Shown here: piece by piece, positions 1 through 8,085 of the stretch
How positions within the stretch are numbered: the stretch's first letter is position 1
Layout: each line of letters opens with the position of its first letter
Assembly: GCA_963743575.1 (NCBI GenBank)
Contig: CAVUQC010000004.1
Coordinates: 533,741 to 597,740, forward strand
Direction of reading: 5' to 3'
Source: DASUPK01 sp963743575
GTDB lineage: Bacteria > Actinomycetota > Thermoleophilia > Solirubrobacterales > 70-9
DNA length: 64,000 nucleotides
Program-made: the position numbers and the translations under genes
Notes under the pieces: model-generated
Database searches by the model: none
What the model was told of the DNA's origin: nothing
What the model saw: only the letters and a program-made list of their open reading frames with translations

Positions 1-1554
1 CGGAATGAGCGCGTCGTAGAGCCACTTTCTGACGAACCGGTAGCGGGGATTGGTGGCCAGGGATTTGAGCTGTGCCGGGTCGCGCTGCATGTCGTAGAGC
101 TCGGTCTGGCCGTTCGCATAGACCGTGTACTCGTAGCGGTCCGTTCGAATCGAGCGGTAGGCCGGAGCATGGTTGGTCTGGTCGGCCGACTTGATCGCGT
201 CCGGCTCCTGTTCGAGGTTTGACACCCCACGCTTGCCGGCCAGGTGAACCCGCGCCTCGCGAGCACGGTTGCTGCTCGACTGCGCAGCCTCCGTGCCGGT
301 CTCGCCCGGGCCGGTGTCGCCCTCGAGCAGGATCGGACGTGTGGAGCGGAGCGTCGGGTCGTCCGCGTACGGCAGGAGGGATCTGCCATCGGCGAAGGCG
401 TTCTGTGACCCCGAGGCGATCTTGAGGATCGTCTGCGGGATGTCGCCGTTCCAGACCAGCTCATTGCTGACGCCTCCCGCCGGGATCCCGGGGCCCCGGA
501 TGATGAGCGGCACCCGCGAGGCGGGGTCGTAGGGAAGGAACTTGCCGCTTGCGATCCGGTGCTCCCCGCGGAAGATGCCGTTGTCCGAGGCGAAGATGAT
601 GTAGGTGTCGTCGAGGATGCCCTTGTCCTTCAGGGACTGGACGAGGTCGCCGACGGACTCGTCGAGCGAGATGAGCTGCTCTTCCTGGTGGCGCCGCTCG
701 TTCGCGATCTCCTGCACGCGCTTCTTGCTGAGCCGCTTCTTCACCTGTCTGCGCAGCCACTTGGGCTTGTCGCTGATGTTCTTCTCGTTGAATGCGGGGA
801 GCTTCGGCAGCGGCGTGCCCGCCAGCCGGTTCAGGTCCCTCGGCGCGGGGTCGAAGGGGCCGTGGGGAGAGTTGAACCAGAGGTTGAGCCAGAAGGGCTG
901 GTCCGTGACGGCGTGGTCGTTGACGAAGTTGACGGCGCGGTCGCTGAAGACGTCGGTCTGGTAGTCGTTGGGCTGATCGCCGTAGAAGGTGATGTGCGGT
1001 GTCGCGCTCGGCCCGGTCTTCTCGATCAGCTGGTAGTTGAAGTAGAGGGCGTCCTCGGAGACCTTTCCGTACCACTCGGACCAGCCGTCCGGGACGGGCA
1101 GGATGCCGTCGGTCGGCGTGTAGCCGTTCAGATACTTGCCGATGTGAACGTTGTAGTAGCCGTCGTTCTGCGTCTCGACGGCCAGGTCGCTCGCCTCGTC
1201 GGGGCGAAACTTCGGCCAGCCGCCGTTGGGAGCGACGTTGCCGTGCACGCCGTGGTTGTGCATGTACTGCCCGGTCAGCATGGTCGCCCGCGAAGGGCAG
1301 CAGAGCGGGAAGGAGACGTAAGCCTCGTTGAAGCTGGTGCCCTGGGCCGCGAGCAGCGACTGCACGTTCGGCATCACCGACAGCTCGCTCGACGTCATGT
1401 CGTCGGCGAGGATGAAGACGACGTTCTTCTGCGAAGGCGCACCCTGTGCCTGACGGGCGAGCAGCGCACCGCCCCCGATCACGAGCAGCGCAACGGCCGC
1501 GGCGAGCATGGCGCGCGCACGGGTAACCGTCGGTATTGGCCTGGGGAGCGGCAT
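1..1554 (-). CDS. Sulfatase (alkaline phosphatase superfamily), 3' end outside window
   Basis: Exported sulfatase read on the minus strand from an ATG at 1554. The frame is open to base 1, so at least 518 residues are present and the C-terminus is missing. A hydrophobic N-terminal segment (residues 16-34) suggests a signal peptide or anchor. The segment FILADDM supplies metal-binding aspartates, and the Cys-type sulfatase signature C85-x-P-S-R is intact; that cysteine is normally converted to formylglycine by FGE. Near the left edge the phrase ELYDMQRDP is the usual sulfatase C-terminal region. A paralogue lies at 22484-24121. It hydrolyses sulfate esters by family, but the substrate cannot be told from sequence. 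Confidence 0.9.
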   Translation of the reverse strand, partial: MPLPRPIPTVTRARAMLAAAVALLVIGGGALLARQAQGAPSQKNVVFILADDMTSSELSVMPNVQSLLAAQGTSFNEAYVSFPLCCPSRATMLTGQYMHNHGVHGNVAPNGGWPKFRPDEASDLAVETQNDGYYNVHIGKYLNGYTPTDGILPVPDGWSEWYGKVSEDALYFNYQLIEKTGPSATPHITFYGDQPNDYQTDVFSDRAVNFVNDHAVTDQPFWLNLWFNSPHGPFDPAPRDLNRLAGTPLPKLPAFNEKNISDKPKWLRRQVKKRLSKKRVQEIANERRHQEEQLISLDESVGDLVQSLKDKGILDDTYIIFASDNGIFRGEHRIASGKFLPYDPASRVPLIIRGPGIPAGGVSNELVWNGDIPQTILKIASGSQNAFADGRSLLPYADDPTLRSTRPILLEGDTGPGETGTEAAQSSSNRAREARVHLAGKRGVSNLEQEPDAIKSADQTNHAPAYRSIRTDRYEYTVYANGQTELYDMQRDPAQLKSLATNPRYRFVRKWLYDALIP

Positions 1555-1672
1555 GAGTCGGAGGTAGCGAGCGGCCCTGCCTCTAGAACCGTCCCGCGGG
1601 CGCTGAGTTTCGCAAAGACCGCGGCTGGTGCGCTCGGGGACCTCGGCAGTCGAACCTATAATCGGCGCTCGC

Positions 1673-1744
1673 GCGGGCGAGGTGTTAACGGTTGCACGTG
1701 AGCCTTCCAAGCTCGAGGAGCGGGTTCGAGTCCCGTCGCCCGCT
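1673..1744 (+). tRNA. tRNA-Gly (anticodon TCC)
   Basis: A 72-nt cloverleaf. The acceptor arms GCGGGCG (1673-1679) and CGCCCGC (1737-1743) pair perfectly. The anticodon stem GAGC/GCTC closes the loop CTTCCAA, giving anticodon TCC. The T-arm contains GGTTCGAGTCC. The 3' CCA is not encoded. Confidence 0.92.
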
Positions 1745-1767
1745 TCGGTCTAGGATTGACTCCCCCT

Positions 1768-1841
1768 CGGGGCGTGGCGCAGTCTGGTAGCGCATTCGGC
1801 TGGGGGCCGAAAGGTCGCTGGTTCAAATCCAGTCGCCCCGA
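1768..1841 (+). tRNA. tRNA-Pro (anticodon GGG)
   Basis: A 74-nt cloverleaf. The acceptor arms CGGGGCG and CGCCCCG pair. The anticodon stem TTCGG/CCGAA closes a loop with anticodon GGG. The T-loop is GTTCAAATC. It lies 23 bp after tRNA-Gly. Its last 46 bases are repeated exactly at 8086-8131, which marks it as a likely integration target. Confidence 0.95.
1796..1841 (+). repeat. 46-bp direct repeat, copy 1 (tRNA-Pro 3' part; putative attL)
   Basis: Covers the anticodon arm through the discriminator base of tRNA-Pro. It is identical base for base to 8086-8131. Duplication of a tRNA 3' segment at the far end of an insertion is the usual result of tyrosine-recombinase integration. Confidence 0.9.
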
Positions 1842-1865
1842 TATTCGAGCCCAAGTCAGCAGGTC

Positions 1866-2285
1866 TCAGCAAGGACCTGTATTCGTGCCTGGCGCACCGC
1901 GGGGCTCGATGGCGTAGGCGGTGAGTGGCAAGTTGAAGCGATCACTGATTTCCTCGATCAGTCCCTTCTCCTGCCAGTTGGCGTGCTCATGGCTACGCAG
2001 CGCGAGCAGGATGTGATCGGGCTGGAACAGACGGAACCGCCGGCGTCAGAGGGCGAAGTACGCCGCTCACACGCCGGCGCCGACGAGCGCCGGTTGCTGC
2101 CGCGAGGGCCGCGGCGACATCCTCCATGGAGCGGGTCGTAACGTTGCCGCGATCGAGGAGGCTCGCCCCGGCAGGCTCGGCGTGACGACATAGAGCTCAC
2201 CGGCGGCATCGATCAGGGCTCGCACCGAGTGCGGCAACTGATCGGCGCCGGCTAGAGCGGCGTCTGAGACGACCAGGAGGCGCAT
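1866..2285 (-). pseudogene. USP-like stress protein, frameshifted
   Basis: From an ATG at 2285 the protein starts MRLLVVSDAAL and reaches LYVVTPSLPGR in one frame. Its C-terminal half (QPDHILLALRSHEHANWQ...) continues in another frame to a TGA at 1866. The same order of motifs occurs in the gene at 5297-5711, which shows both are relics of one family with an alpha/beta, UspA-like layout. The middle third does not align in any frame, so there is probably more than one indel. The family assignment is by pattern only. Confidence 0.55.
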
Positions 2286-2298
2286 GTTCGGTTTCTGC

Positions 2299-2403
2299 CT
2301 AGATGCGGGCATAGTCACGAACCTCGGTCAAGCTTGCGACCGCTGCCTTGGCTCCGGCCGGTCCCGCGCCGACGATCACGGATGTCTCAGTGTGTTCGTT
2401 CAT
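2299..2403 (-). pseudogene. N-terminal stub of an FAD/NAD-dependent reductase
   Basis: A 34-codon frame with the dinucleotide-binding fingerprint VIVGAGPAGAKAA immediately after the start, as in ferredoxin or pyridine-nucleotide disulfide reductases. It ends at a TAG after residue 34, whereas such enzymes are about 400 residues. The ATG overlaps the stop of the upstream small gene (ATGA). This is a truncated remnant; the rest of the reductase is absent from the window. Confidence 0.6.
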
Positions 2404-2546
2404 CGTTCCCTTTCGCCGACGAGGGCCAGGCTGGGCTGACGGGCTCTCCTGACCGCTTCGGCCTCGGTTGCGGTCGGTCTGACCAGGCGGCCGCGACGCC
2501 GAAACTCTCGAATCACCGCCTCGATTTGAGGGCTGATTCCTGTCAT
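2400..2546 (-). CDS. Small hypothetical protein (48 aa) downstream of palindrome 1
   Basis: MTGISPQIEAVIREFRRRGR... is a short basic, helical protein of no recognised family. The ATG at 2546 is 35 bp past an 18-bp palindrome, so it may be the first gene of a transcript that continues into the reductase stub (ATGA overlap) and the USP-like pseudogene. No strong ribosome binding site is visible. Confidence 0.4.
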   Translation of the reverse strand: MTGISPQIEAVIREFRRRGRLVRPTATEAEAVRRARQPSLALVGERER

Positions 2547-2580
2547 GGCTCGATCATCCGCTCGGGCGTTGCCCGTGTCG

Positions 2581-2598
2581 ATGGGCCTTTCCACCCAT
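2581..2598. promoter_or_regulatory. 18-bp palindromic box 1 (DosR-like)
   Basis: ATGGGCCTTTCCACCCAT. It shares the ATGGG...CCCAT frame with four other boxes in the island. It lies 35 bp upstream (minus strand) of the small gene ending at 2400 and just past the DUF488 stop. Confidence 0.6.
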
Positions 2599-2624
2599 CT
2601 GGGGCCCCGGCCTGACCGCGCCTT

Positions 2625-3029
2625 TCAGGCCTCGCGCAGAATCTCGGCGAGGACCACGGCGTTGTTGTGCTCTTGATCGCGGGCTGCGTAGAGGACCGTT
2701 AACGGACCAGTCGCAGCGCGGCGGCGAAGCTCCTGGAGGCGCGTCGATTTGGTCGAAAGCTCGTGGCCATAGCGAAATGCGAATGTCTCGTAGCGGGCCG
2801 GGAGATGATCGAACCACTTGCGCAGCTCACCGCTCGGCGCCAGCTCAGGGGCCCACTCGTCTAGTCGGGCTCGCTGTTTGGAGATGCCTCGAGGCCAGAT
2901 GTGGTCGATCAGGATGCGGTACCCATCCCCGGGTTCGGCTTCCTCGTAAATCCGCTTGGTACGGACGTCGAGGGTCGTTGAAGAGTCCCGCTTCTCATCG
3001 GCCGAGTTCGGTTTGGCCCGGTCGGTCAT
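2625..3029 (-). CDS. DUF488 family protein
   Basis: 134 residues matching the DUF488 (YeaO-like) family. The family phrases KRIYEEAEPGDGYRILIDH, WPRGISK, LRKWFDH and LLYAARDQEHNNAVVL appear in order. The biochemical role is unknown. It is intact, unlike most of the island. The first ATG overlaps the stop of the upstream gene by 4 bp, so the two are translationally coupled and probably share the promoter region containing palindrome 2. Confidence 0.9.
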   Translation of the reverse strand: MTDRAKPNSADEKRDSSTTLDVRTKRIYEEAEPGDGYRILIDHIWPRGISKQRARLDEWAPELAPSGELRKWFDHLPARYETFAFRYGHELSTKSTRLQELRRRAATGPLTVLYAARDQEHNNAVVLAEILREA

Positions 3030-3415
3030 GTCAGGCCCGGGTAATCGAGGACGGGCCCATTGCCCGGCACCGACTCCGCGAGAGCCTTGCCGAGAGCTCT
3101 CGCCAGATCGGAGACACCCAGCGGGAGCAGCAGCTTCGGTTGCATACCGAGGAAGCGCATATCGGTCAGCACTTCGGCCAGGGCGTTGGAGAGCTGACCG
3201 CGATCGCTGGAGGATTCATCGACGAGCTCGAGCTCGATCAACCGGCCCCTGATGATCCGGTGGTCCGGGAGATCGTGCGCAAGGCGGCACATCCGAACCA
3301 TTAGCTTAGGGTCGGTGGCCTGCAGCCGGTCGGTTCGCTCCCGAAGCCAACTTTCGAGCTCCTCCGGCTCAACCGGAGTGCAGGGGTGACAGAGAATCGT
3401 GAGCCCGAACATCAA
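3026..3415 (-). CDS. Hypothetical protein, 129 aa
   Basis: An intact frame beginning MMFGLTILCHPC and ending PVLDYPGLT, coupled by ATGA to the DUF488 gene. It is rich in short helices, with no signal peptide or membrane segment. I do not recognise the family. Its start is about 87 bp from palindrome 2, so it is likely the first gene of a minus-strand operon controlled there. Confidence 0.65.
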   Translation of the reverse strand: MMFGLTILCHPCTPVEPEELESWLRERTDRLQATDPKLMVRMCRLAHDLPDHRIIRGRLIELELVDESSSDRGQLSNALAEVLTDMRFLGMQPKLLLPLGVSDLARALGKALAESVPGNGPVLDYPGLT

Positions 3416-3501
3416 TCAGAGGCTCGCAGCGACCGGGAGCCCAGTCCATGGGTGGAAATGCTCAATAGGCACAGAGGCGAGCAGGCCCCGACTCTGAGCA
3501 G

Positions 3502-3519
3502 ATGGGCCTTTCGTCCCAT
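3502..3519. promoter_or_regulatory. 18-bp palindromic box 2 (DosR-like)
   Basis: ATGGGCCTTTCGTCCCAT. The core GGGCCTTTCGTCCC differs at one position from the mycobacterial DosR-type pattern GGGACTTTNGTCCC as I recall it. It lies between divergent transcripts: the minus-strand 129-aa gene and the plus-strand kinase relic. Confidence 0.65.
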
Positions 3520-3629
3520 TCCGCCTCGGCCCCCAGCGCGGGACGCTGTTGTCACTCCGAACGAAAGGACCCCACCGGCCGGCGCCTCCCCCTCCCGCGC
3601 AGACCGGTGGGCCGTGCTTTGGTTAGCGC

Positions 3630-4647
3630 ATGACACCCGCCGAAAAACCCGGTTTTTCAAGGGAGCGGAAGCCTTCGATCGCCAGGCAAGAGCTCGTCTC
3701 GAGCTCCCTGCTGCTGGCGCTGATCTTCGTCCTCCTGATCGTGACTCCTGTGACGGTCAGCGCCCCGATCCGGGCCAGCGAGATCGTCGTCCTGGTGCTG
3801 GCGTTTGTTGCGGTGCTGGCGCTGAACGTGATTCGCATCCGCCGTGCGTTTGCTCCGCTGCGCACCTTTGCTGCCCAGATGGAGCAGGTCGACCTCCGGT
3901 ACCCGGAGCGGGCGCACATCGGAGGCTCGAGCGAGAGCCAGGAGTTGGCTGCCTTCGCCGACGCGTTCAACGCGATGCTCGAACGCGTCCGCTGAACGCC
4001 GTGCTGGATCGCGCGCGGCGTTGCTGGCAAAGAACGAGAGCGGTCTCCGCATCGGCCGCGCGCTCCATGACGAGGCCGGTCAGAACCTGACCGCGGCGAT
4101 CCTTGAAATCGAGCGGGCAGCCGCTCAGGGTCCTGAGAGCGAGCGCGAGCCGATGGCCGAGCTCGCGACTGAGCTTCAGTCAACCCTTGACGAGATCCGC
4201 CGGATCTCACGCGAGCTTCGCCCCGAGGCTCTGGACGACCTCGGGCTGATCAATGCCTTAATCGCCCTCAGCACACGGGCCGCCCGCCAGGGTGACCTTC
4301 ACATCGAGCGTCACCTATCGGAGGAGTTGCCCACGCTTTCTTCAGAGCAAGAGCTGGTCATCTATCGCGTTGCCCAGGAGGCACTGACAAATGTCCTGCG
4401 TCACGCCGAGGCTTCCCACTGCGTGATCGAACTTCGGAGCCATGACGGCAGGATCGACTTGACGGTCAGCGATGACGGACGCGGCATGCCGGCGAGCATC
4501 GGAGGCGAAGCGGTTGGCATCGAGGGCATGCGGAGCGCGCGCCTGCTCCGGCCAGTCGGAGTCGTGGAAGTCGAGCACGGTGAAGGTGGCGGGACTCCCA
4601 GTCGGCGCAGGCGCTCCGTGGCTGAGCTGATGCCGGTCCTGCAGTGA
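3630..4647 (+). pseudogene. NarL-family sensor histidine kinase, frameshifted
   Basis: The N-terminal frame (3630-3995) encodes two membrane helices and a HAMP-like stretch ending NAMLERVR. A shift near 3990 moves to the frame that carries the HisKA_3 H-box ALHDEAGQ, then ELRPEALDDLGL, the N-box QEALTNVLRHA and the G-box DDGRGMP. A further shift after GIEGMR scrambles the last 40 codons. Each piece is clearly coding-like, so the gene was a membrane kinase that partnered the regulator that follows. Sequencing error cannot be excluded for any single indel. Confidence 0.8.
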
Positions 4648-5289
4648 GCGAGCATTCTCGGCGCTGACGACCGCGAGCTAGGCCGAGAGCTGCCTCAAGC
4701 TGGTACCTGGATTCTCAGCCGGACCTAGAGGTTGACGCTGAGGCCAGCGTCGGCGAGGGGGCACGCAAGATTGGGATCAGCGCCGAGCTCGATCTCGCAG
4801 TCCTAGACGTCTCCATGCCGAAGTTAACCGGTCTACAGGTTGCGGCTGAGCTCCACACCCGCCGTCCCGAACTCCACACGCTGATGCTTTCCGTCCACGA
4901 CAACGAGCAGTACTTCTTCGAGGCCCTGAAAGCCGGCGCCTCGGGATACGTTTTGAAGTCCGAGGCCAACAGGGACCTGATCGAGGCCTGCCGCGGGGCG
5001 ATGCGCGGGGAACCCTTCATCCACCCAGCTGCGGCCTCAGCGCTGGTCAAGGACTATCTCGAGCGGGCCCGACGCGGCGAGGAGACGCCAAGGGACCGGC
5101 GGTCAGGGCCGGAACTCGAGGTGATCAAGCTGAACGCTGAGCGGCCTCACCACGAAGAGCGCGGCGGCGCTGATGATCGCCAAGAACACCGTCGATCGTC
5201 ACCGCGACAACATCCTGGAGAAGCTCGGAATGCGGAACCGAGTAGATCTGACCCGCTACGCGATCAAGCGCGGGCTGGTCGAGCCCTAG
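4644..5289 (+). pseudogene. NarL/LuxR-type response regulator, frameshifted
   Basis: Receiver pieces are visible: SILGADDRELG in one frame, then DSQPDLEV through LAVLDVSMP (phospho-acceptor Asp) and LMLSVHD in a second. The LuxR-type HTH (AKNTVDRHRDNILEKLGMRN) sits in a third frame and ends at the TAG at 5287. At least three shifts separate them. It overlaps the end of the kinase relic, which is the normal arrangement for a coupled two-component pair. Confidence 0.8.
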
Positions 5290-5296
5290 CCTCGGG

Positions 5297-5711
5297 CTAG
5301 TCCCTCGGAAGTGAGAAGACTGTTGTCGGCAAGTCGAAGCGCTCTCTCAGCTTGTCGAGTAGTCCGCTCTCTTGCCACCCGGCATGCTCCTCGGCACGAA
5401 GCGCAACCAAGAGGTGATCGGCCGGGAAGTCCCTGATTGCATCTTCGAACGCGAGCAGCGGATCGTCAGCACCAACAGTCCCGCTCGCTTCGGTGCCGAT
5501 CTCTTGGAGGTGGCCAAGGGCTTGCCCAAGTCTCTCGTCTGCCTGATCCCGCGCTGAGCGGGAGGGGATGCAAGCACCTCAATCGACTGGGTAAGGCAGG
5601 CGTCACCACCAAGATCTCCTCAGCCGCATTGATCAGCTCCAGGACCTCGAACGGAAGGTCCTCGGTGCTGGAAGCGGACTCACCCGCTGCGATGAGGAGT
5701 CGCCGTGGCAT
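5297..5711 (-). pseudogene. USP-like stress protein, single frameshift
   Basis: MPRRLLIAAGE...EEILVVTPALPSR reads from the ATG at 5711. A one-base shift near 5560 leads into ARDQADERLGQALGHL, GADDPLLAFEDAI, PADHLLVALRAEEH and a TAG at 5297. Joined, these give a plausible protein of about 137 residues homologous to the relic at 1866-2285. It is convergent with the response-regulator relic, with 7 bp between them. Confidence 0.65.
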
Positions 5712-5721
5712 CGTCAGCAAA

Positions 5722-6266
5722 CTACCGGCTTGCCGCCCTAACGCCGGTGATCCGCAGAGTTCTCTCTCGGCCGTCAGGCAGCTCAACCGTTGCCTTCTCG
5801 CCAATGACACGTCCAGACAGAGCTCGGCCGATCGGTGAGCTTGCCGAGACGTCGTCAGGGCCGAGCTGCTCATAACCGCCGATCAGACGGTGCTCGCGCA
5901 CATTCCCGGAGGCGACGTCTTCCACCTCGACGATGTGCCGATGGTCACCGCGCCGGCCGGCCAGTTTCCGTCCACGACCGTCGCCGAATCCAAGAGCAGC
6001 TGGAGGCGCTCAATCCGCGAGGCGACGACGGCTTCCTCCTCCTTGATCTGGAGATAGTCATCGTTCTCCCCGATGTCGCCGAAGGCGCGGGCGTTTCGCA
6101 GCCGCTCTGGGAAATCGACCTCAACCTGATGCCGGAGCCGGGAGAGCTCAGCGTCGATGAGGCGCTCGCCCTCTCGAGTGATGATCGCTTGCGCAACTGG
6201 CTCCAGCGGCCGTCTTTGCGACGCCGGGGAGGGATCGTAAATCGCTGTTGGGGCAACCATTGGCAT
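5722..6266 (-). pseudogene. GreA/GreB-type transcript cleavage factor, frameshifted
   Basis: The N-terminal coiled-coil region reads in frame from the ATG at 6266: ELSRLRHQVEVDFPERL, then the tip GDIGENDDY and EEEAVVASRIERL. Near 5935 the frame shifts by one base. The FKBP-like C-terminal domain (VEVEDVASG, YEQLGPDD, ISxxSPIGRAL and GRVIGEKATVELP-type motifs) reads on to 5722. Rejoined length fits the Gre family. The start lies 35 bp past palindrome 3. Confidence 0.8.
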
Positions 6267-6300
6267 AAGTCCATGATCGCCTCGGGGCGACCCTTCGTCG

Positions 6301-6318
6301 ATGGGGCGTTCGCCCCAT
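6301..6318. promoter_or_regulatory. 18-bp palindromic box 3
   Basis: ATGGGGCGTTCGCCCCAT has perfect 8-bp arms around TT. It is 35 bp upstream of the GreA-like start on the minus strand, the same distance as box 1 from its gene. Confidence 0.65.
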
Positions 6319-6335
6319 TCGACCTGGAAGCGGCC

Positions 6336-6365
6336 GACCGGCGCAGGCAGCGGCCTGCGCCGGTC
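6336..6365. terminator. 13-bp perfect hairpin between doxX and greA
   Basis: Arms 6336-6348 and 6353-6365 are fully complementary with a 4-base loop. It lies just past the DoxX stop on the minus strand. There is no clear T-tract, so it may be a terminator or a processing structure. Confidence 0.55.
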
Positions 6366-6372
6366 GTGATGA

Positions 6373-6846
6373 CTAGGCTCGCGTGCCGAACACCGGTGGG
6401 TCGTACTTGCGCGCCAGTCGGGCTAGGGTCAGCGCGGCGAGCATCAGGGCGAAGTCCCGCACCGCGACGTCGTAGTAGCCCGAGTAGGTGAGCAGGTTGA
6501 CGACGATCCCGGCCAGCCATGCGGCGACGAGGTAGGCGCCGTAGCGAGGCTTGATCAGGACGGCGATCCCCGCCACGATCTCGATCACACCGACCGCGTA
6601 CATCGCATCGGAGGCACTTCCCGGAACGACGTCGTTGATCCAGGGTGCGAGGTAGATCTCCCAGTTGACCAGGACGTCAAAGAACTTGTCCAGGCCAAAC
6701 AGGATCGGGGCAGCGGCGAATCCAATTCGCAACAGCCAGAATGCCTGATAGGCGGGGTCGCTCTTCAGGCGTTCGGCCACTGATGGCGAGTCGATCGCGG
6801 AGGGGACGCGATTGGTCGCGCGGCCGGTAAGTGTGGCCGTCGACAT
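6373..6846 (-). CDS. DoxX-like membrane protein
   Basis: 157 residues with four hydrophobic segments, including LLRIGFAAAPILFGLDKFF, VGVIEIVAGIAVLI and AAWLAGIVVNLLTY, the usual DoxX/DoxD-like layout. The ATG at 6846 is chosen because GGGAGG precedes it at good spacing; an upstream extension to 6900 lacks such a site. Palindromes 4 and 5 lie about 180 and 255 bp upstream. Such proteins are often in stress or redox gene sets; the exact function is unknown. Confidence 0.75.
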   Translation of the reverse strand: MSTATLTGRATNRVPSAIDSPSVAERLKSDPAYQAFWLLRIGFAAAPILFGLDKFFDVLVNWEIYLAPWINDVVPGSASDAMYAVGVIEIVAGIAVLIKPRYGAYLVAAWLAGIVVNLLTYSGYYDVAVRDFALMLAALTLARLARKYDPPVFGTRA

Positions 6847-7026
6847 TCGTACCTCCCTAGGTGGGGTGCTCTTGACTTCGTCTGGCCGGGGGCACGCCAC
6901 TCGCGGGGGACCGCCAGTGCGCCCTTCCGCGGACGCACCCGCGGTGCGCGGCGGGGTTGGTAGAGGATTCCTGCTCGGGCTGCCATCGACATGAGCCCAT
7001 GATCAGTTACAGCAGGCCTTGCGTCG

Positions 7027-7044
7027 ATGGGGCTTTCTCCCCAT
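7027..7044. promoter_or_regulatory. 18-bp palindromic box 4
   Basis: ATGGGGCTTTCTCCCCAT, in the divergent gap between doxX and the small gene at 7203. Confidence 0.6.
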
Positions 7045-7100
7045 TTGGGTCGCTCCTATCAGCCGGCGTGAGGGATTCGACTCTTTCCATTCGGCAACTC

Positions 7101-7122
7101 GAATGGGGTGTTCGCCCCATTC
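7101..7122. promoter_or_regulatory. Palindromic box 5 (22-bp extended)
   Basis: GAATGGGGTGTTCGCCCCATTC, the longest inverted repeat of the set. It is 59 bp from box 4 and about 80 bp upstream of the plus-strand gene at 7203. Confidence 0.65.
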
Positions 7123-7202
7123 CGTCCCGGTGAGCGACGCGGGAGCCTGGTTGATGCGGGCAGAGCGCCCGCCGACAGATCGAACTTGAGAAAGGAAGAG
7201 AG

Positions 7203-7358
7203 ATGCCAGCCCCCTATTTAGGACTGTTCGCCCCGATGAGGCCTTCCGACGACCCGTGGCGCGACGGCCAGGACCAGCCGTCGCTTTGGGTCCGCGGGCG
7301 GGCTCGCCGGAAGAGGCGTGAGCTGGATGAGGCGCTAGCCCGCGGCGAAAACCGGTGA
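7203..7358 (+). CDS. Small basic hypothetical protein (51 aa)
   Basis: Starts MPAPYLGLFAPMRPSDDPWR and has a strongly basic C-terminal half (RGRARRKRRELDE). A good ribosome binding site (GAAAGGAAGAG) precedes the ATG. Its TGA overlaps a GTG start of the next frame (GTGA), so the two are coupled. It is the first plus-strand gene after palindromes 4 and 5. No family is recognised. Confidence 0.55.
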   Translation: MPAPYLGLFAPMRPSDDPWRDGQDQPSLWVRGRARRKRRELDEALARGENR

Positions 7359-7701
7359 CCGCCGAGGAACTCGCGCTGCGCGCACAACAACTCTCAGAGT
7401 CGGCAACGGGCGCGCGACTTGCGGCCTGGTTCGAGAATCTGTTTCGCCTCGCCGTCGGAGGGCCGGGCCCCGGCGCGACCACAGCGATGGGTGTACCCCC
7501 GATGCCGTGTCGCCACACGGGCGCCGCGGCGAGAGCCTGCGCGGCCCGGGACCGCACGACGTGCGTGGGCTGGCGATGGCCTCGAACCTGCTCGAGGATG
7601 CCAAGGGTCCCCTTTACGCCCGCACCAGGGTCGACGAGTTGGAACCGGCTGTGCGCAGGACAATTGCGGCGCTCGAGCCGGCGACCCAGATGGGGAAATA
7701 G
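7355..7701 (+). pseudogene. Hypothetical protein, frameshifted
   Basis: Reads VTAEELALRAQQLSES...NLFRLAVG from the GTG at 7355, then appears to shift frame around 7490-7560 into LAMASNLLEDAKGPLYARTR...QMGK, ending at the TAG at 7699. Both halves look helical and soluble. I do not recognise the family. Confidence 0.4.
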
Positions 7702-8085
7702 GCCCCATTGGCCCCGGTCCGCTCCTCGGGTGACCCTTCGTCCACGGTCACAAGCCCGTCCCGCGAATAGCGCCATCCGGGGATACGGGCACTGACCAGG
7801 TGGCTCGGGTCCGTCCAAACGAGTTCTCCCACCCACGATCCGCGCCGCTCCAGGCGGCCCGCGCCCTGACTCTCCCTCTCAGCGGTGCGGGCCGTCGATC
7901 TCTTTCTAATGAGGACAGTCCGTGTTCCGCACGGTTAATGGCGGGATCGAATCGGGCGCCCCCGATTGGAGCTGGCCGCAGTACCGCTTTGTACCGGATG
8001 CACCGTCCTTTGTATCTAGATCGTCCGCCGTCGTGGACACATAGGAACAACGGGCGCTCCGAGACACATGGGCGCCTGAATCCGC
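7702..8085. other. Island right end without a supported gene
   Basis: No frame here has a credible start, ribosome binding site and homology. A minus-strand stretch near 7700-7832 (VWTDPSHLVSARIPGWRYSRDG) looks faintly coding and may be another gene relic. The segment ends at the orphan tRNA-Pro repeat. Confidence 0.4.

Noticed and set aside
559..1701. Long plus-strand frame of 380 codons opposite the first sulfatase
   Set aside because: It is the GC-rich antisense of a clear sulfatase gene, with Val/Arg/Leu-rich text and no family motifs.
3630..5289. Programmed frameshifting in the kinase/regulator pair
   Set aside because: Several shifts, differing directions and no slippery heptamer at the first junction make simple decay or sequencing error more likely.
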